Source: Liopterus haemorrhoidalis
Taxonomy: Eukaryota > Arthropoda > Insecta > Coleoptera > Dytiscidae
Assembly (NCBI GenBank): GCA_963971575.1
Contig: OZ020611.1
Location: 145,912,419 to 145,976,418, forward strand
Direction of reading: 5' to 3'
DNA: 64,000 bases
Shown: piece by piece, positions 22,195 through 33,698 of the stretch
How positions within the stretch are numbered: the first letter of the stretch is position 1
Layout: each line of letters opens with the position of its first letter
Translations under genes and position numbers: made by a program
The notes under the pieces: model-generated
The model's input: the letters and a program-made list of their open reading frames with translations, nothing else
What the model was told of the DNA's origin: nothing
Databases searched by the model: none

Positions 22195-22475
22195 ATGTCA
22201 GAAACATTTTGATATTTTCTTTTCTATTTGAATATATTTTTTGATTTACGAGATCTTATTACAGAATATTTAAAGGGCTGATGTGAACTAAACTTAAAGC
22301 TAAATACCTACAGGTTTCCTATTTTACTGTGACGTCATAACCGTCGAACGGGCATTTAAAAATGGAAGAAATAGGACAGACAGTATATTGATGCTTATGG
22401 GATTATATATAAAAACGTAAAATAGTCATAAGATTTTTGCAATTGTGGAGTGTGGGAGTCGTGTGGGTAGAAATT
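22195..22475 (+). repeat. Direct duplication, copy without MITE
   Basis: This block matches 23563-23682 plus 24052-24215 almost base for base. It contains GCTAAATACCTACAGGTTTC uninterrupted, which is the empty site of the MITE inserted in the other copy. It also contains TGTGACGTCATAACC. Confidence 0.9.
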
Positions 22476-23562
22476 AATTAATTGACAGCGAGAACATTGA
22501 CACTTAACATGTTATAAAAATCAATAAGAGGCAATAAACGTATGTAATAAAAACACATAATCAATTAAACGATTTTTTAAAAAAGAAAACGTATGCCAAT
22601 GTTGAAATATTTCATACTATTTGGTCTGAATCACTGACGTACGTTATTGATAATGCATATAAGAAATAAATTTCAACCAAAAGAAAGCGTCGTAGATAAT
22701 TTTCGAATTATCACGTTATTTTTGTATCATTAATTATTGAATTTTGACTAGAAACGGATTTACCATGACACTAATTACGCTACCTTGCGTAACGAATGTC
22801 ACAAAATTCATTACGCATAAATTTTTATAGCTGTGAACTATCATTAAAGATTAAAACTGTCTATTAAATTTATCCATAATGCACAGCGCATAGTCAACTA
22901 ATTTTAGAGCTGTGAATACTACTTAACCTTACTATAAGGATAATGTAAACTTCACACGACAGACACTCATAACCTGGCAGTTATCCTAAATATTTTAAGA
23001 AAAAAAATCAGAGAGAATTTAATATAAAATTGGTTAGTAACTGATAAAGAAATAACTCAAATATAAAGTGAATTTAAAAGTTCGTGACACCCTCGTGACA
23101 TATGTTACGATTCAGTGAAAGTATTAAGTCAATTTCATTTGTTTCATTCATGTAAAACAGGCCTCGACAAGAATAACTTCGACAGGTGCAAACACAAATA
23201 TATGTGCATCTGTATGTCTTACCTTTTCCAATATACAGGTTCATAGAGAATATTTTGTAAAATCGAATATGCAAAATCGAATGTAATATACATGCAGAAA
23301 AGTGGAAAATCAACTTCCTTTATCGAATATTCACGCAGATGCATTGACGGTGGTATAACCTGAAGCAGTACCGAGAGATGTCACTCTTCTTCAACGCTTC
23401 TTCTTCTGATGTGTGCGTGAGTTTTGTGCCACTGAGTGTTGGATTATATGCTCTTGTACGCGTGCTCTGAGGAAAGTAATTTAAGCGGAATTCGCGATAT
23501 ACGTTCTTCATATAAATTTAAATAAAACTCTTGTACCGTGCTTATATGAACAAATAATCTTT
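22476..23562. other. Spacer between the duplicated blocks
   Basis: AT-rich, with only short fortuitous frames. TGCGTAACGAATG and TTCATTACGCA (22783-22820) form a weak 10-bp hairpin. No gene or repeat end is recognised. Confidence 0.5.
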
Positions 23563-24215
23563 ATGTCAGAAACATTTTGATATTTTCTTTTCTATTTGAA
23601 TATATTTTTTGATTTACGAGATCTTATTACAGAATATTTAAAGGGCTAATGTGAACTAAACTTAAAGCTAAATACCTACAGGTAGGCTGACCAGATTTTT
23701 TTTACAGAAAAAGAGTATACTAAAATAAAAGGTATTCACTCGCAAAATAAAAGTGATGAGCGAAACAAAAAATGATCCTAACTCACAAAATAAAAGTAAT
23801 GAGCATAAAAAAGGAGCCTCACACTTCCAAAATACAAGTGATGAGCAAACAAAAAAGTCCTCACCTCACTCCCAAAATAAAAGTTATGAGTAAAAAAAAA
23901 TAAAGGTCCTCACTCCCAAAATAGAAGTGATATAAACAAGTGACCAGCAAAAAAGAGTATATTCAGGGTTTTTTATAAAAAGTAAGAGTATAGAAGATAT
24001 TACTCAAAAAAGAGTATAATACTCTAAAAAAGAGTACGTCTGGTCACCCTACCTACAGGTTTCCTATTTTACTGTGACGTCATAACCATCAAACGGGCAT
24101 TTAAAAATGGCAAAAGACAGTATATTGATGCTTATGGGATTATATATAAAAACGTAAAATATGCCAAGTTTTTTTGCAATTGTGGAGTGTGGGAGTCATG
24201 GGGGTAGAGATTAAT
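23563..24215 (+). repeat. Direct duplication, copy interrupted by MITE
   Basis: This is the second copy of the block at 22195-22475, split at CCTACAGG by the MITE below. Apart from a few substitutions and a small deletion after AAAAATGG it is the same sequence, so the duplication is recent. Confidence 0.9.
23683..24051. mobile_element. hAT-like MITE, 369 bp, perfect 8-bp duplication
   Basis: The ends TAGGCTGACCAGATTTTT and ACGTCTGGTCACCCTA are inverted repeats with a mismatch in the GGC/CCC position. They are flanked by CCTACAGG on both sides (23675-23682, 24052-24059). The interior is an imperfect tandem array of about 45 bp per unit built on CTCACTCCCAAAATAAAAGT and GATGAGCAAAAAA, about five units. 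A related array occurs in the hAT-like element at 37697-39099. No protein is encoded. Confidence 0.9.
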
Positions 24216-24870
24216 TTTCGTTTCATCGATTTCCAAGTATATTAAACTATAAATATAAATATAATATAAATAATTTGTCAGTTAAAAGGCAACAGCAGTG
24301 CATCAAGGCATTTAAGAGGCAAGACTCAACAGAATCTAAATAAAAGTCTGCATTTGTTTGTAGTAAACATTTTACTTCTGGTATATTCGTAAAGTTGCCA
24401 GGTACAGCGTCAACCAATTTAATTTACTTATTTAATAAAGAACTTTAAATTTATAATAATGAATATTATGTAAAATTCTATTCAATAAAATAGCTTGTCA
24501 GAACACTAAATAAGCCACAATGTCCATATTGATGGTATATCTTTCACTTTAAGTTCAACATTGTTATACCACACAGTATACGGATCAAAATTGTCTATGT
24601 ATTCAATTTTTTGAGAGTAACTATCTCTAAAATCACTTTCCAATTTTGCAAAATATGCATTCATGTCTATTACTTAGTCCAGCTATCACACATCAGAGAT
24701 GGGAAGTCGGAGTCGACTATTTTTCTGTCGACTTTCCAACCCTGTAACATACTTCCAATGCCAGGATCTACCTATGACTAACAAAAACGATAAATTCACA
24801 AAAATGGCCGCATAGTAGCTCCGTATATTTCTCTAACTCCAGTTAAAATCATTTGTTTTTATATGTTACA
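24216..24870. other. Spacer with a hAT-like end
   Basis: CAGAGATGGGAAGTCGGAGT at 24694 resembles the terminus of a small hAT-type MITE (compare GACTCCCATCTCTGC at 36729-36743), but no partner end is visible nearby. No gene is seen. Confidence 0.4.
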
Positions 24871-26331
24871 ACTAGCAGTATACCCGCTGCTTCGCTACCG
24901 AAAGAAAGTAGTCGTAGTCCATTTCGAAATCGGTTCAAGACTGGTTGCTACGAATCGTTTTACATTCAAATATATTGGTCCTAAGAGATATTGAGGAATC
25001 CCATAAATCACTTACAGCCCCTTAGGGGTTGTATTTCGAAAATTCCCTTCTTAGTGATCGTTTACGACATGGAGGAAATATTCTTCTCGAATTTAATGTT
25101 TTTAGGTCTAGTGATTTGGGCTGGACGTTGATGAGTCAGTCAGGTCATATATTTATGTACATATATATGAAAAATATAAATGATATACCTATATACAGAA
25201 GAAGATTAAGCAGAAAAGATTTGTTTAGTTATTTATTTATATTATTGATATTGTAACAACTTTTGTTATACGCATGTTTAATGGTAAGTCAATATTAAGA
25301 GATATTTCAAGTTTATAAGTAGCACTCCCTCTGTCCCCCTAAATATTCAAAAACTACACTAAATAGAAAATAATCGTTCTTCAATCAAAACAAATTGTCT
25401 TTATAAATTGTTGATGTAAAGTAAATAATAAGCGAGATATTTCCAGTATTTTAGTTTTAGCACCTCCCCCCATCTCCTTTCCCCTGCTTCTCAACCAAAT
25501 GAAAAATTTATAGGATAACATATATTTGTATTTTTATTTTAAACATCTTTTCTCATGTGCGTTTTTGCTGTCAAGTCAATAGTAAATGAGATATTTCAAA
25601 AGTTTAGTTTTAGGTTGTCCCTTCGTAACTCCCGTAATATCGATTCAATAAAAAAAAATCATTAAAAAAAATATTTGTTTTCTTATTATAAACAATTTTT
25701 CTGTTAAGTCAACGTCTTAAATTATACATTTTTTTTTCTTCTGATTTTCGATTTGCCTCCTTATATTGACTGCATTTCCTACTTATATACCAAATTTCAA
25801 CTCGGTACACACAGATTTTCTGTTTTATATACATAAAAGATTTTACTATTATATTTAAACATTTAAATAAAAGAATAGAAAAAAAAAATAAATAAATAAA
25901 AATAACAAAGTTTAAAAATGCCCTAAAATAAAAAACCAGAAAACAGGTGCTCCACTTCAGTCTCGCTCTGCATACACTAATCAAAATTTTTACTAAATAA
26001 CTGAATAATAAATCTTATCAGCTATAACAGAGCAATGATGAATCGCGCCGAACGACATTGAACGATGTTTCAAGAACTTACTATAGTTGTCCAAACAACC
26101 ATTGAAACGAAATTCCGGCGATCTCGTTGAACGCATCATAAATACTTCGATTGTCCAATATAATTAAAAACAAAATTATTAATTTCTCGTTTCTTATGGG
26201 ACTTTTTTGAGATTTTCGTAGATATGATGAAGGCATTTTCTACCTGTATGCAAAATTTAAACTCTGTAACATATCTGGAAGTGGGTTAGAATTTCCGGAC
26301 ATAGCCACAAATATTCTCTTTTATATATAAA
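24871..26331. repeat. Interspersed family B, long copy 1
   Basis: It begins ACTAGCAGTATACCCGCTGC, contains CTTCGCTACCG, and ends TCTTTTATATATAAAGATT. The copy at 51193-52582 has the same ends, the same internal block (GAATTTCCGGACATAGCCAC near the 3' end) and matches over GTCCAATATAATTAAAAACA. A 40-bp piece is at 4599. No inverted ends, protein or obvious target duplication are seen, so the class is uncertain. The frames inside are low-complexity. Confidence 0.75.
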
Positions 26332-27090
26332 GATTATATATAAAGATATACAAAAACAAATGATTTTAACTTGAGTTAGAGATAATTCTTACTTTAGCAA
26401 CCAGCCATAAATGTTTATAAACAATTAATGCACAAAATATTAAAAGTCTATGCCCTACGTGTATACAACTGGTTTGGTGCCCTACGACTGATATTTTTAA
26501 ATGCTGCAAGTCACGTGCTTAAAATGGTCTATAGCAGAGTTTCCCAAACTGTGCCCCGCGAGCTAATTAGGCAGAAAAATAAATAAAATAAATGTGATCA
26601 GACGTGAAATAGTGTTTATCTTAGTTAACGTTTCACTTAGAAATGATACGCTACTGAAGATAATAAAAGTCAGTAAAATAATTTTTTATTATCCCCAATA
26701 AATGTAAATAAAGCGGTTCGAATATCAATGGTTCAACAATTGAAAAAGTTTTAACATATATGAAATACAAATATACAGCTGAGTGACGTTCTATTACAAG
26801 GTTGATATATTATAGGAGCGGCATATATAAATGCAGTACCTTAAAATTTGCCAAACTATAGATAATGGATGTTGTAAGGTTTCATGCAATAGGAATATGA
26901 ATTAAATTCTTTAGATCTCTTATAATTCAGACAGTAAGTCATAGTAGTGTTATTTATTTGTTTTTCCTGCGATTATTTTTCGATAGATCGCTGGCTAAAG
27001 TACGGATTATTAAAAAAAGCTGCCACAGTCTCCGTCTTAGAACGTCCAGTAGACGACAAGAATGTTCATATATTATAAAGATATACTAGC
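26332..27090. other. Spacer with a hAT-like end
   Basis: CAGAGTTTCCCAAACTGTGC at 26535 is a typical hAT terminus of the CAGNGNTTCCCAAA type, without a partner in range. No gene is visible. Confidence 0.4.
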
Positions 27091-27199
27091 GTCGGCGAAT
27101 CAACGCAGTTACGTCACAAGACGTAACAAACGACTGTATTGTCTGGAACAAAGCAATCGTTTGTTACGTCGTGTGACGTAACTGCGTTGATTCGCCGAC
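27091..27199. repeat. Near-perfect 46-bp hairpin
   Basis: The left arm 27091-27136 begins GTCGGCGAATCAACGCAGTT. The right arm 27154-27199 is its complement with two mismatches, around a 17-bp loop. Each arm contains TTACGTCACA and GACGTAACAAACGA. It looks like a small foldback MITE; the flanks TATACTAGC and ACTAATATA may hold the insertion site. Confidence 0.95.
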
Positions 27200-27365
27200 A
27201 CTAATATAGTATTTCAATAGTTTTTTTATCGGTATTTTCTATTTTGTATTTTGAAAATCTTTCTTTTGCACCAGTTCCAGTTATGTTTTTACCGACCGCC
27301 ACATACATGTACATATAAGGGAGGTATTGTGATCATATCGATTTGAACATATTTAAATTTCGTTG

Positions 27366-27417
27366 AACATTATGTAGACACCTCAGTTCGTGGACACTGA
27401 GGTGTCTACATAATGTT
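27366..27417. repeat. Perfect 21-bp hairpin
   Basis: The arms are exact complements (27366-27386 and 27397-27417; left arm starts AACATTATGTAGACACCTCA) around the 10-bp loop TTCGTGGACA. A GTCTGTC-rich stretch follows at 27436-27475. The rest, up to 28500, has only low-complexity frames and a family A fragment near 27955-28050. Confidence 0.95.
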
Positions 27418-28531
27418 TTTACTATTTTTAGCATGATGTCTATCGGTCTGTCAGTATCTCTGTCTGTCGGTCCTTGGACACGTGTAAAATGAATTTAGAT
27501 AAACGGATTTTTGCGAAACTTCAGTTTTAAGCTTCTAACATCAATGGCATCAGTTGAATAAGTTTTGGTAAAAATCGGTCATCTATAAATGGAAGATTTT
27601 TCATATCGGCTTTAAGATTTTTGCGAATAATTCGCAGCAGAGAAATGTTTCGAAAAAAATTAGTTAACAAAAGTTGCTTTACAAACAACAACTTTTATTT
27701 GAGACATTTTTTAATACAACTTAATATATTTGTGAAAATTGAAATGGAGATCAACTATTTAACCCTTTCAGGACAACTTGCTTCTGGGTTGCTTCTACTA
27801 ACCACATCTAATAATATTAATCATTTTTCGTAGCTAATGATAGTAAATATTTTTAGCAATAAAAACGGAATTAGAAATTGATTCTTATGCCTTTCCTTAA
27901 AGGGTTAAATGAACATTACTTTAATTTATTATTGTCCTATAGCGAATACACCAAGTAGGTACAATAACTATCTGTAATTTTCACAAAAGAACAATTTCGC
28001 TATTTCATTAACATATTTGTAAAATGAAACTTTAGCTAAAATTTACAATAGGGGATAGGCATGATTATTTAATTTTTCTTTATTATATTCCTCTTGTTGC
28101 ATATAAACATAAAAAACAGTTTTTAATTTATTTTTTTTAATTTGTAGTCTTAAAAAAATCATAAATGTATGTAGCACGCGAAAACGACGTGTGACGTCAT
28201 ACCCCTTCTAACTGACGCATGACACCACTAGCTTACCCAGCGTACATAGTCCGTTGTGAACTTATTTGTTTGTATAACTTTTATAGGTTATGTAAAGTTA
28301 GAGTGATTTTAATTAAAATAAAGTTTAATTCTATAAAAACAATTAAATTAAATTTTATATTAAAATATATAACCTATATTGCAGTATTTCAATTATGCCT
28401 CTAACGTTTTGTAACTTCATGTAAACAATGTAGTAAAATTCTGACATCTAAATTACATAAATATTTACATTTTACAGAGTTGCAGCGTTTGTTTACATAA
28501 AGTTATAGAATATAAAATAAAAATTACTTAC

Positions 28532-28662
28532 AGGTCTGCTTTGACACCACGTATTTCTTCAGCACTGTAGCATTCATTATTTTTCATATATTCCATGAGC
28601 ATAAATGCGTCAATGTTGGGTAAATTATCATTCTGAGTCCTAACAAAATCTTTATCTGCCAT
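28532..28662 (-). CDS. Candidate first coding exon, TE-derived or host gene
   Basis: On the minus strand an ATG at 28662-28660 opens 43 codons beginning MADKDFVRTQNDNLPNIDAF. They run through LMEYMKNNECYSAEEIRGVKADL to a strong donor, CCT then GTAAGTAA (intron from 28531 downward). The region is less AT-rich than its surroundings and has a natural start, sequence complexity and a consensus donor, which together suggest a real or recently lost exon. The EIRGVKA phrase reminds me of the N-terminus of transposon-associated YqaJ/SWIM-type proteins common in insects, but that is from memory and unconfirmed. No second exon was found at lower coordinates. It lies between sequences rich in TGACGTCA. 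Confidence 0.4.
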
Positions 28663-28974
28663 TTTAATAATAAATGCGTAAAAAATTGTTTAAAAACAAA
28701 TACTCGAACAATACAATATACAAACGTGTAAAGATTATGTTGTAGCTGTATCTGTGACGTGAAACCCCTATCGTTTGACGTCATACTCAGTCGTTTTTAC
28801 TCGGAAACCTTCGCGCCGTGGTCGGCTTATTTCAAATTTACAATATTTTAATTAAAAAATTTGGCTATAATATTAATTAAAATGAGATTTTTGTTTTGTT
28901 AGGTGACATAACTAACATTAACATATCAAAATAATGTAGTTTTAAGGAAATACAAATTTTATGCGTATCCCCTT

Positions 28975-29060
28975 TTAAAAATATCCTATTATATAGATAA
29001 AAATTTGCTGCAAATTTTCATACATAGATTGTTACTAAATTTGTTCAGATTGGATGTTTT
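28975..29060 (+). repeat. Family A fragment
   Basis: AATATCCTATTATATAGATA, then AAAATTTGCTGCAAATTTTC and CATACATAGATTGTTAC match 8995-9070. The rest, up to 29560, is AT-rich with nothing recognised. Confidence 0.55.
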
Positions 29061-29564
29061 TTATAAAATGTTATAAGAAACTTTTAAGAATTATACCGTT
29101 TTGCCCATTAAAAATTAGTTTCTCAATTTTACAAACGCCCTCTTCCAGTTAAATTCATATAGCTATCGCCCCCTCTTCTATTTTATTTAAACTTAACAAG
29201 CAATATTTTTTGTCGCAAAGGAAATTTAATATTTTCTAGAGAAAAAGATACATCTCGGGACAAAATAAAATATTCAGAAGCAAGTATAAATACAAACTGA
29301 AATATAAAATTTACAAAGTATAATATATTAATAATTAACTAGATCCTTGGTATTGGTATTGATTTTATAACTTTTTGATATTTGATTCAAAACTTGTTAG
29401 TAGTAATATTAAATCTCATTTCTACATATTTAAAATTGTCCCCTTTGATTGTTAATAACTAAATCTCTATACTTAGAAGTCAAACCTTTAATAGTTTTGC
29501 AAATATTTGTAACTATTATGCAACTTGCAAATATCTCGCAAAATTTATATTTAAACCTTACGTA

Positions 29565-30072
29565 TTAGACCGGGAGCTCATGACATTTTTGGTCTCCGAT
29601 TTCATACAGCATGCCTTTTGGAGGAGAGAATATTTACCCTGTGACACTTGCACAAAATTTTTGTGTTTTTCTCTGATTTAATATTGCTTGCCCTTTTGTC
29701 AAAAGAAAGTTATAACAAATTTAAAGTCTTTTAATTATAGGCATGCTGTATGAAAACGCGGAAAATTATATTTTTTTATTACAAGATCACATGACCGTTT
29801 GAGCCCTTTGGGACCCTCCGAATCGCATGCATATATTTAAAAGACTTTAAATTTGTTATAACTTTCTTTTGACAAAAGGGCAAGCAATATTAAATCAGAG
29901 AAAAGCACAAAAATTTTGTGTTTAAGTGGAAATGCAATTTTCCCTATGACCGGAAAGCGTGCAGGGGTTTTGTACCATCCCTTTTTTGTCGTCACAGGGT
30001 AAATATTCTCTCCTCCAAAAGGCATGCTGTATGAAATCGGAGACCAAAAACTGTCATGAGCTCCCGGTCTAT
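29565..30072. mobile_element. Foldback element, about 505 bp
   Basis: The outer arms, about 80 bp each (29566-29648 and 29991-30071), start TAGACCGGGAGCTCATGACA and are almost perfectly complementary. Inner arms of a further 80 bp or so (29650-29735 and 29835-29925; ACAAATTTAAAGTCTTTTAA and its complement) pair again, leaving a 100-bp loop and one unpaired 60-bp segment in the right half. TAT lies on both sides, so a 3-bp duplication is possible. There is no coding capacity. The RNA from either strand would fold into a long duplex. Confidence 0.92.
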
Positions 30073-30944
30073 ATGGGCAATATTGTCGCTAATACCGTTT
30101 TACTCTAGAACTTTAAGATAGGATGTTTAAGTAAGGCTGCCTTAAGTGCTATTATGGATGCACGTGTCCTCATTTTATTACAGCCTATAAGACTGATATT
30201 TCTGTTTTAGAGTGAGGTCACGTGGTACGCATTGCCAACATAATTTCTAATACTTTTTGAATTTGTGCTGTCAACCTTTTTTATTATCATAGAAAAGAAT
30301 ACTAGGTTATATCAAAGATATAGGTAAGAAGTTTATACTTATTGTTGTGATTAAATTATTTATTTATCTAGTTATTTTAATAATGTAGTTAATTCTAGTG
30401 ATGTACCGGAACACAAAAAAGCCAGATCTGCGGATACGGATACGGATACGGAGATGCGGCACACCACTATTTAATACCTATAAATACCTATATATAGCTC
30501 CAACAATTATGGTAAAAATGCATCGGCTTATATGTTAATACAGGTGTAACATATTCTTTATTATAGAATGGAATCAAATATCCAGATGTGTTTAATAATA
30601 ATTCAAAATTGGTGTCCGCGCAGACAGTTTAAAACTGGTAACTTCGTGAAGTTAACTTAAGAATAAAATTATCATAGAAGACTGCAGCACCGACGATTTA
30701 AACGTATTGTGTGAATGCAAACCGATCTTAAATATTACTTGACTTTAACAGCCTTGTAGCCAATAAAAAAACCAATATATACAAATTAAAAAAACAAAAT
30801 TAACTATACATAAAAATGAACAAGTACAAAAAAAAAGAAAGAACATACAAAGAATTTAAATTTGTCCTCAATCATATTATACAATTATTAAAATATTAGA
30901 AATATTGTTTTTGTTAATACATTATTGTAAAATAATGTGCTGAC
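30073..30944. other. Spacer
   Basis: No gene is seen. CGGATACGGATACGGATACGG at 30432 is a short six-base tandem. The part close to 30945 may be the 3' untranslated end of the LINE fragment that follows on the minus strand. Confidence 0.45.
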
Positions 30945-31235
30945 AGACTAAATTTGTCTAAGAATAGCTGACCATTTCATATTAATAATGTTGTCACAAG
31001 TAATGCAGTTATGGACAAGCTTGTTCACAGACTTCATTAAACTGTCACGCAGTTTAAAAACGTATTTCCTGAGGACAGTCATGCAGGTACAAACATCGTT
31101 CATTACAAACATTTCACTAGCGCTACAATATTTATGTAACCCATTGATAAGTCTAAATACATTATTATAGCATGTTGTTAATTTACGTACGCTCGATCGA
31201 ATTGAATTCATACTACAGATGAATAAAAACAAAAT
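30945..31235 (-). pseudogene. LINE C-terminal fragment
   Basis: The minus-strand frame reads SSVRKLTTCYNNVFRLINGL, HKYCSASEMFV, TVLRKYVFKLRDSLMKSVNKLV. That is the end of a non-LTR reverse transcriptase of the group whose C-terminus has a LRVAYNNAFRILLGLPR-like block followed by a short RKK..SLL.R..S.N segment. It probably belongs with the RT fragment at 32545-33062 in the same orientation; the intervening 1.3 kb is mostly the TIR element at 31382-32510. Confidence 0.65.
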
Positions 31236-31381
31236 GTATTAAACAAGTATCTGCGTATATCTTTATTGCATTTAAAGAATCACTGGTTTAACATATTTGC
31301 TCTTACACACAAAGAACAAAATTGTCGATCAATATCTAAACAATCAGAGAGATAATCACATGACCGAGGTAACTCACATGC

Positions 31382-32510
31382 GGGTGTATTCTGTAAGAAA
31401 TGCGTTAAAATTAGCGTCAGATTAATATTTTTATTTTAACTCCATGTCTAACGTCATTATCCAAAACTGCTATTCTGTAAGAGCATTTGTTAAGGTAAGC
31501 GTTAATACAATATTTGTTAACGCGTGGCGCTAACACACCCTGTAGAGAGGCTAATATTAACTGCACGCGCATGCGCTGCTACGTTGAATTTTAACAGGAG
31601 TATTTATTTAGTCAAATGCCAAGAGAATCTTAACCTAATATTTCGGTGTTGAATTAAATATTCAGTGGCGAAATTTATTTTAAAAATGGAACAGAAATGT
31701 TTGGTCCTGTGATACTCATTATAACTGGTTTCCACAGTGTATTAAATAAAAATATAACTTTATTCAACTTTTGTTTAGTCAATTTATATACTACATAGTA
31801 CTATAACAGTTTATTTAATTTTTGAATAAAATGTGAATTATATGTTCATTTTATTTTTAAAAAGGTGTTCGGTGATATTAATTATTAAATTTGATTTATT
31901 ACGCTATTTCTGGAATAACACTGTTGTGATCGTCATTATCAATCTCATCAATTGTTTCTTCAAATATTACACCATTAAAATGTACTGCGATATTTTGAAA
32001 CACGGCGGCGGCATAAGTGAAGTATTGTAGCTTTCAGAGGATTATAATTTTAAGTTCTGTGTCTCAATAAAAACCAAAACTGCTCTCCAATACTCCATTT
32101 ACTTCCTTTCTATACAATTACTTGAACTTGCGTCTGGGTTACTTGTATAACAAAAATCATGAAGCGTCATTCTTATCTCTACTGTAAAGAATTCACTTTA
32201 AAAAGTAATAGAAAGATGATTAATATTTCTACCGTCATGTGTTTTATTCATTTTTTTTTTTTTAAATAACATGACATTTACTTAAATAGGATCAGCCATT
32301 TTTGCAAACTAAACACAAGCGTTAACTTTTAAAGCCACCGTTTCGGTAGGCGCTTATTGTAGAACGTTAACTGGCTATTTTAACGCCGCCGGGCTATAAT
32401 TTTAACACATATATGTTTAGCGAATAGCATTTAGGTTAAAAATGGTGTTAAAAAAATTAACGTCAGTTCCTGACGCTAAGATTTTAACATCATTCTTAGA
32501 GAATAGACCC
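31382..32510. mobile_element. TIR element, about 1.13 kb, Harbinger-like ends
   Basis: The left end GGGTGTATTCTGTAAGAAAT and the right end CTTAGAGAATAGACCC are imperfect inverted repeats of about 40 bp, both continuing into GTTAAAAT..TAGCGTCAG. Additional GTTAAC-type motifs sit inside both ends. The GGGT(C/G)TATTC start resembles PIF/Harbinger termini, but no clear 3-bp duplication is seen, and only a 65-codon plus-strand frame of unknown nature (31833-32030) is inside. Confidence 0.6.
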
Positions 32511-32544
32511 GATGGGATACTTTTTTCACATATTCACGGTTGAA

Positions 32545-33062
32545 CTTAATACCAGGCACTTAATGTCTTTTAATTTTGTGCTGGAATACGATGTACTCAG
32601 TTTTGTTGACATTGTACGTTATACTATTTTCCATGGCGTAAGATTCACAAATTCTTAATAGTTTTCTCAAACCGGATACTGATGGGGCTAGAACTATCAT
32701 GTCGTCCGCGTAGCTAATATGATTTATAAGTGTAGAGTCAATCACCTATTCCACGCGCTCCTTGTTCAACAGTGTACTAATATCATTCATGTATATGTTA
32801 AACAAGAGTAGAGATAGAAGTCCACCTTGCCTTACTCCAGTAAGTATTGCATATACGTACTGGATTTAACCGACCCCCAGCACACTCTTGTTCTTTGTCA
32901 AACCATTTGGATAATAATGAGATAATTCAAGGCTTGACGATTCTTTCCACTATATTTAATAGTCTTCTACGATCTGCTCTTTCAAAAGCACGGCTAAGGT
33001 CGAGCAAGCATGCGTATACAGGCGTCTCTTTTTTAATATACTATGGTTTCAGTTTGTCTTAA
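32545..33062 (-). pseudogene. LINE reverse transcriptase palm fragment
   Basis: Minus-strand translation gives CLLDLSRAFERADRRRLL at about 32945-33010, then VRQGGLLSLLLFNIYMNDISTLLNKERVE. After a stop it continues STLINHISYADDMIVLAPSVSGLRKLLRICESYAMENSITYNVNKTEY. The catalytic YADD is intact, but the frame has an internal TAG at about 32742 and a deletion between the first and second blocks. The 5' part and the endonuclease are missing. It fits the C-terminal piece at 30945-31235. Confidence 0.8.
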
Positions 33063-33690
33063 CTTAAATTTCTAGTGTGACAAAAGGTATTATAAGAAAA
33101 AAAATCGTTGCCAAAGCGCAGATCTTCATTTTCATTTCATACTCTTTAAATTTATTATTCAGTAAACTCATATAAACCCATTACTTCAAATCAATAAAAC
33201 ATTTTCCGGGTATAACATTAATAAAATAAAACAATGTTTGCATTACCTACACGTAAATTTTAATAAATTCTCTATCGCGCCTAACGCGTTGTAACCTCTA
33301 TAAAGCATGTTATTTAGGTCAATATGTCTCGAAGTAAGATTCAGAAGTCCTCTCAAACGCAATCAATATCTTTTGATACCCGAAAGCCCGTAACCATTCA
33401 CGAAACGACCAGAACTTTGATTCACAACTTCGCGAACTGACTCAATACGAATCGATTACAAAATAAGCTGATTATTATGTTATTATATTGGGTTAATTTT
33501 ATGTTTATTGGGTTATCAACGAAGTAGTTTTAGGCTGAAAATCAGTAATCATGATCTTCAGGCCCTATAAGTTACCTACTAGTTCATCTGTAAGATGCAG
33601 GCTAATATCTAGTTTATTATTAAGAAATTGTGCAACGCTTGTACTCGAATGACAGTAACTCGGTTAACGACTATTTGCTATAGTGATATA
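33063..33690. other. AT-rich spacer, nothing recognised
   Basis: No open frame, inverted repeat or repeat end is visible. Confidence 0.5.
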
Positions 33691-33698
33691 CTTTACAT

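Noticed and set aside
25709..25984. Minus-strand 91-codon frame with hydrophobic stretch
   Set aside because: Low-complexity sequence within repeat family B, not conserved in the second copy.
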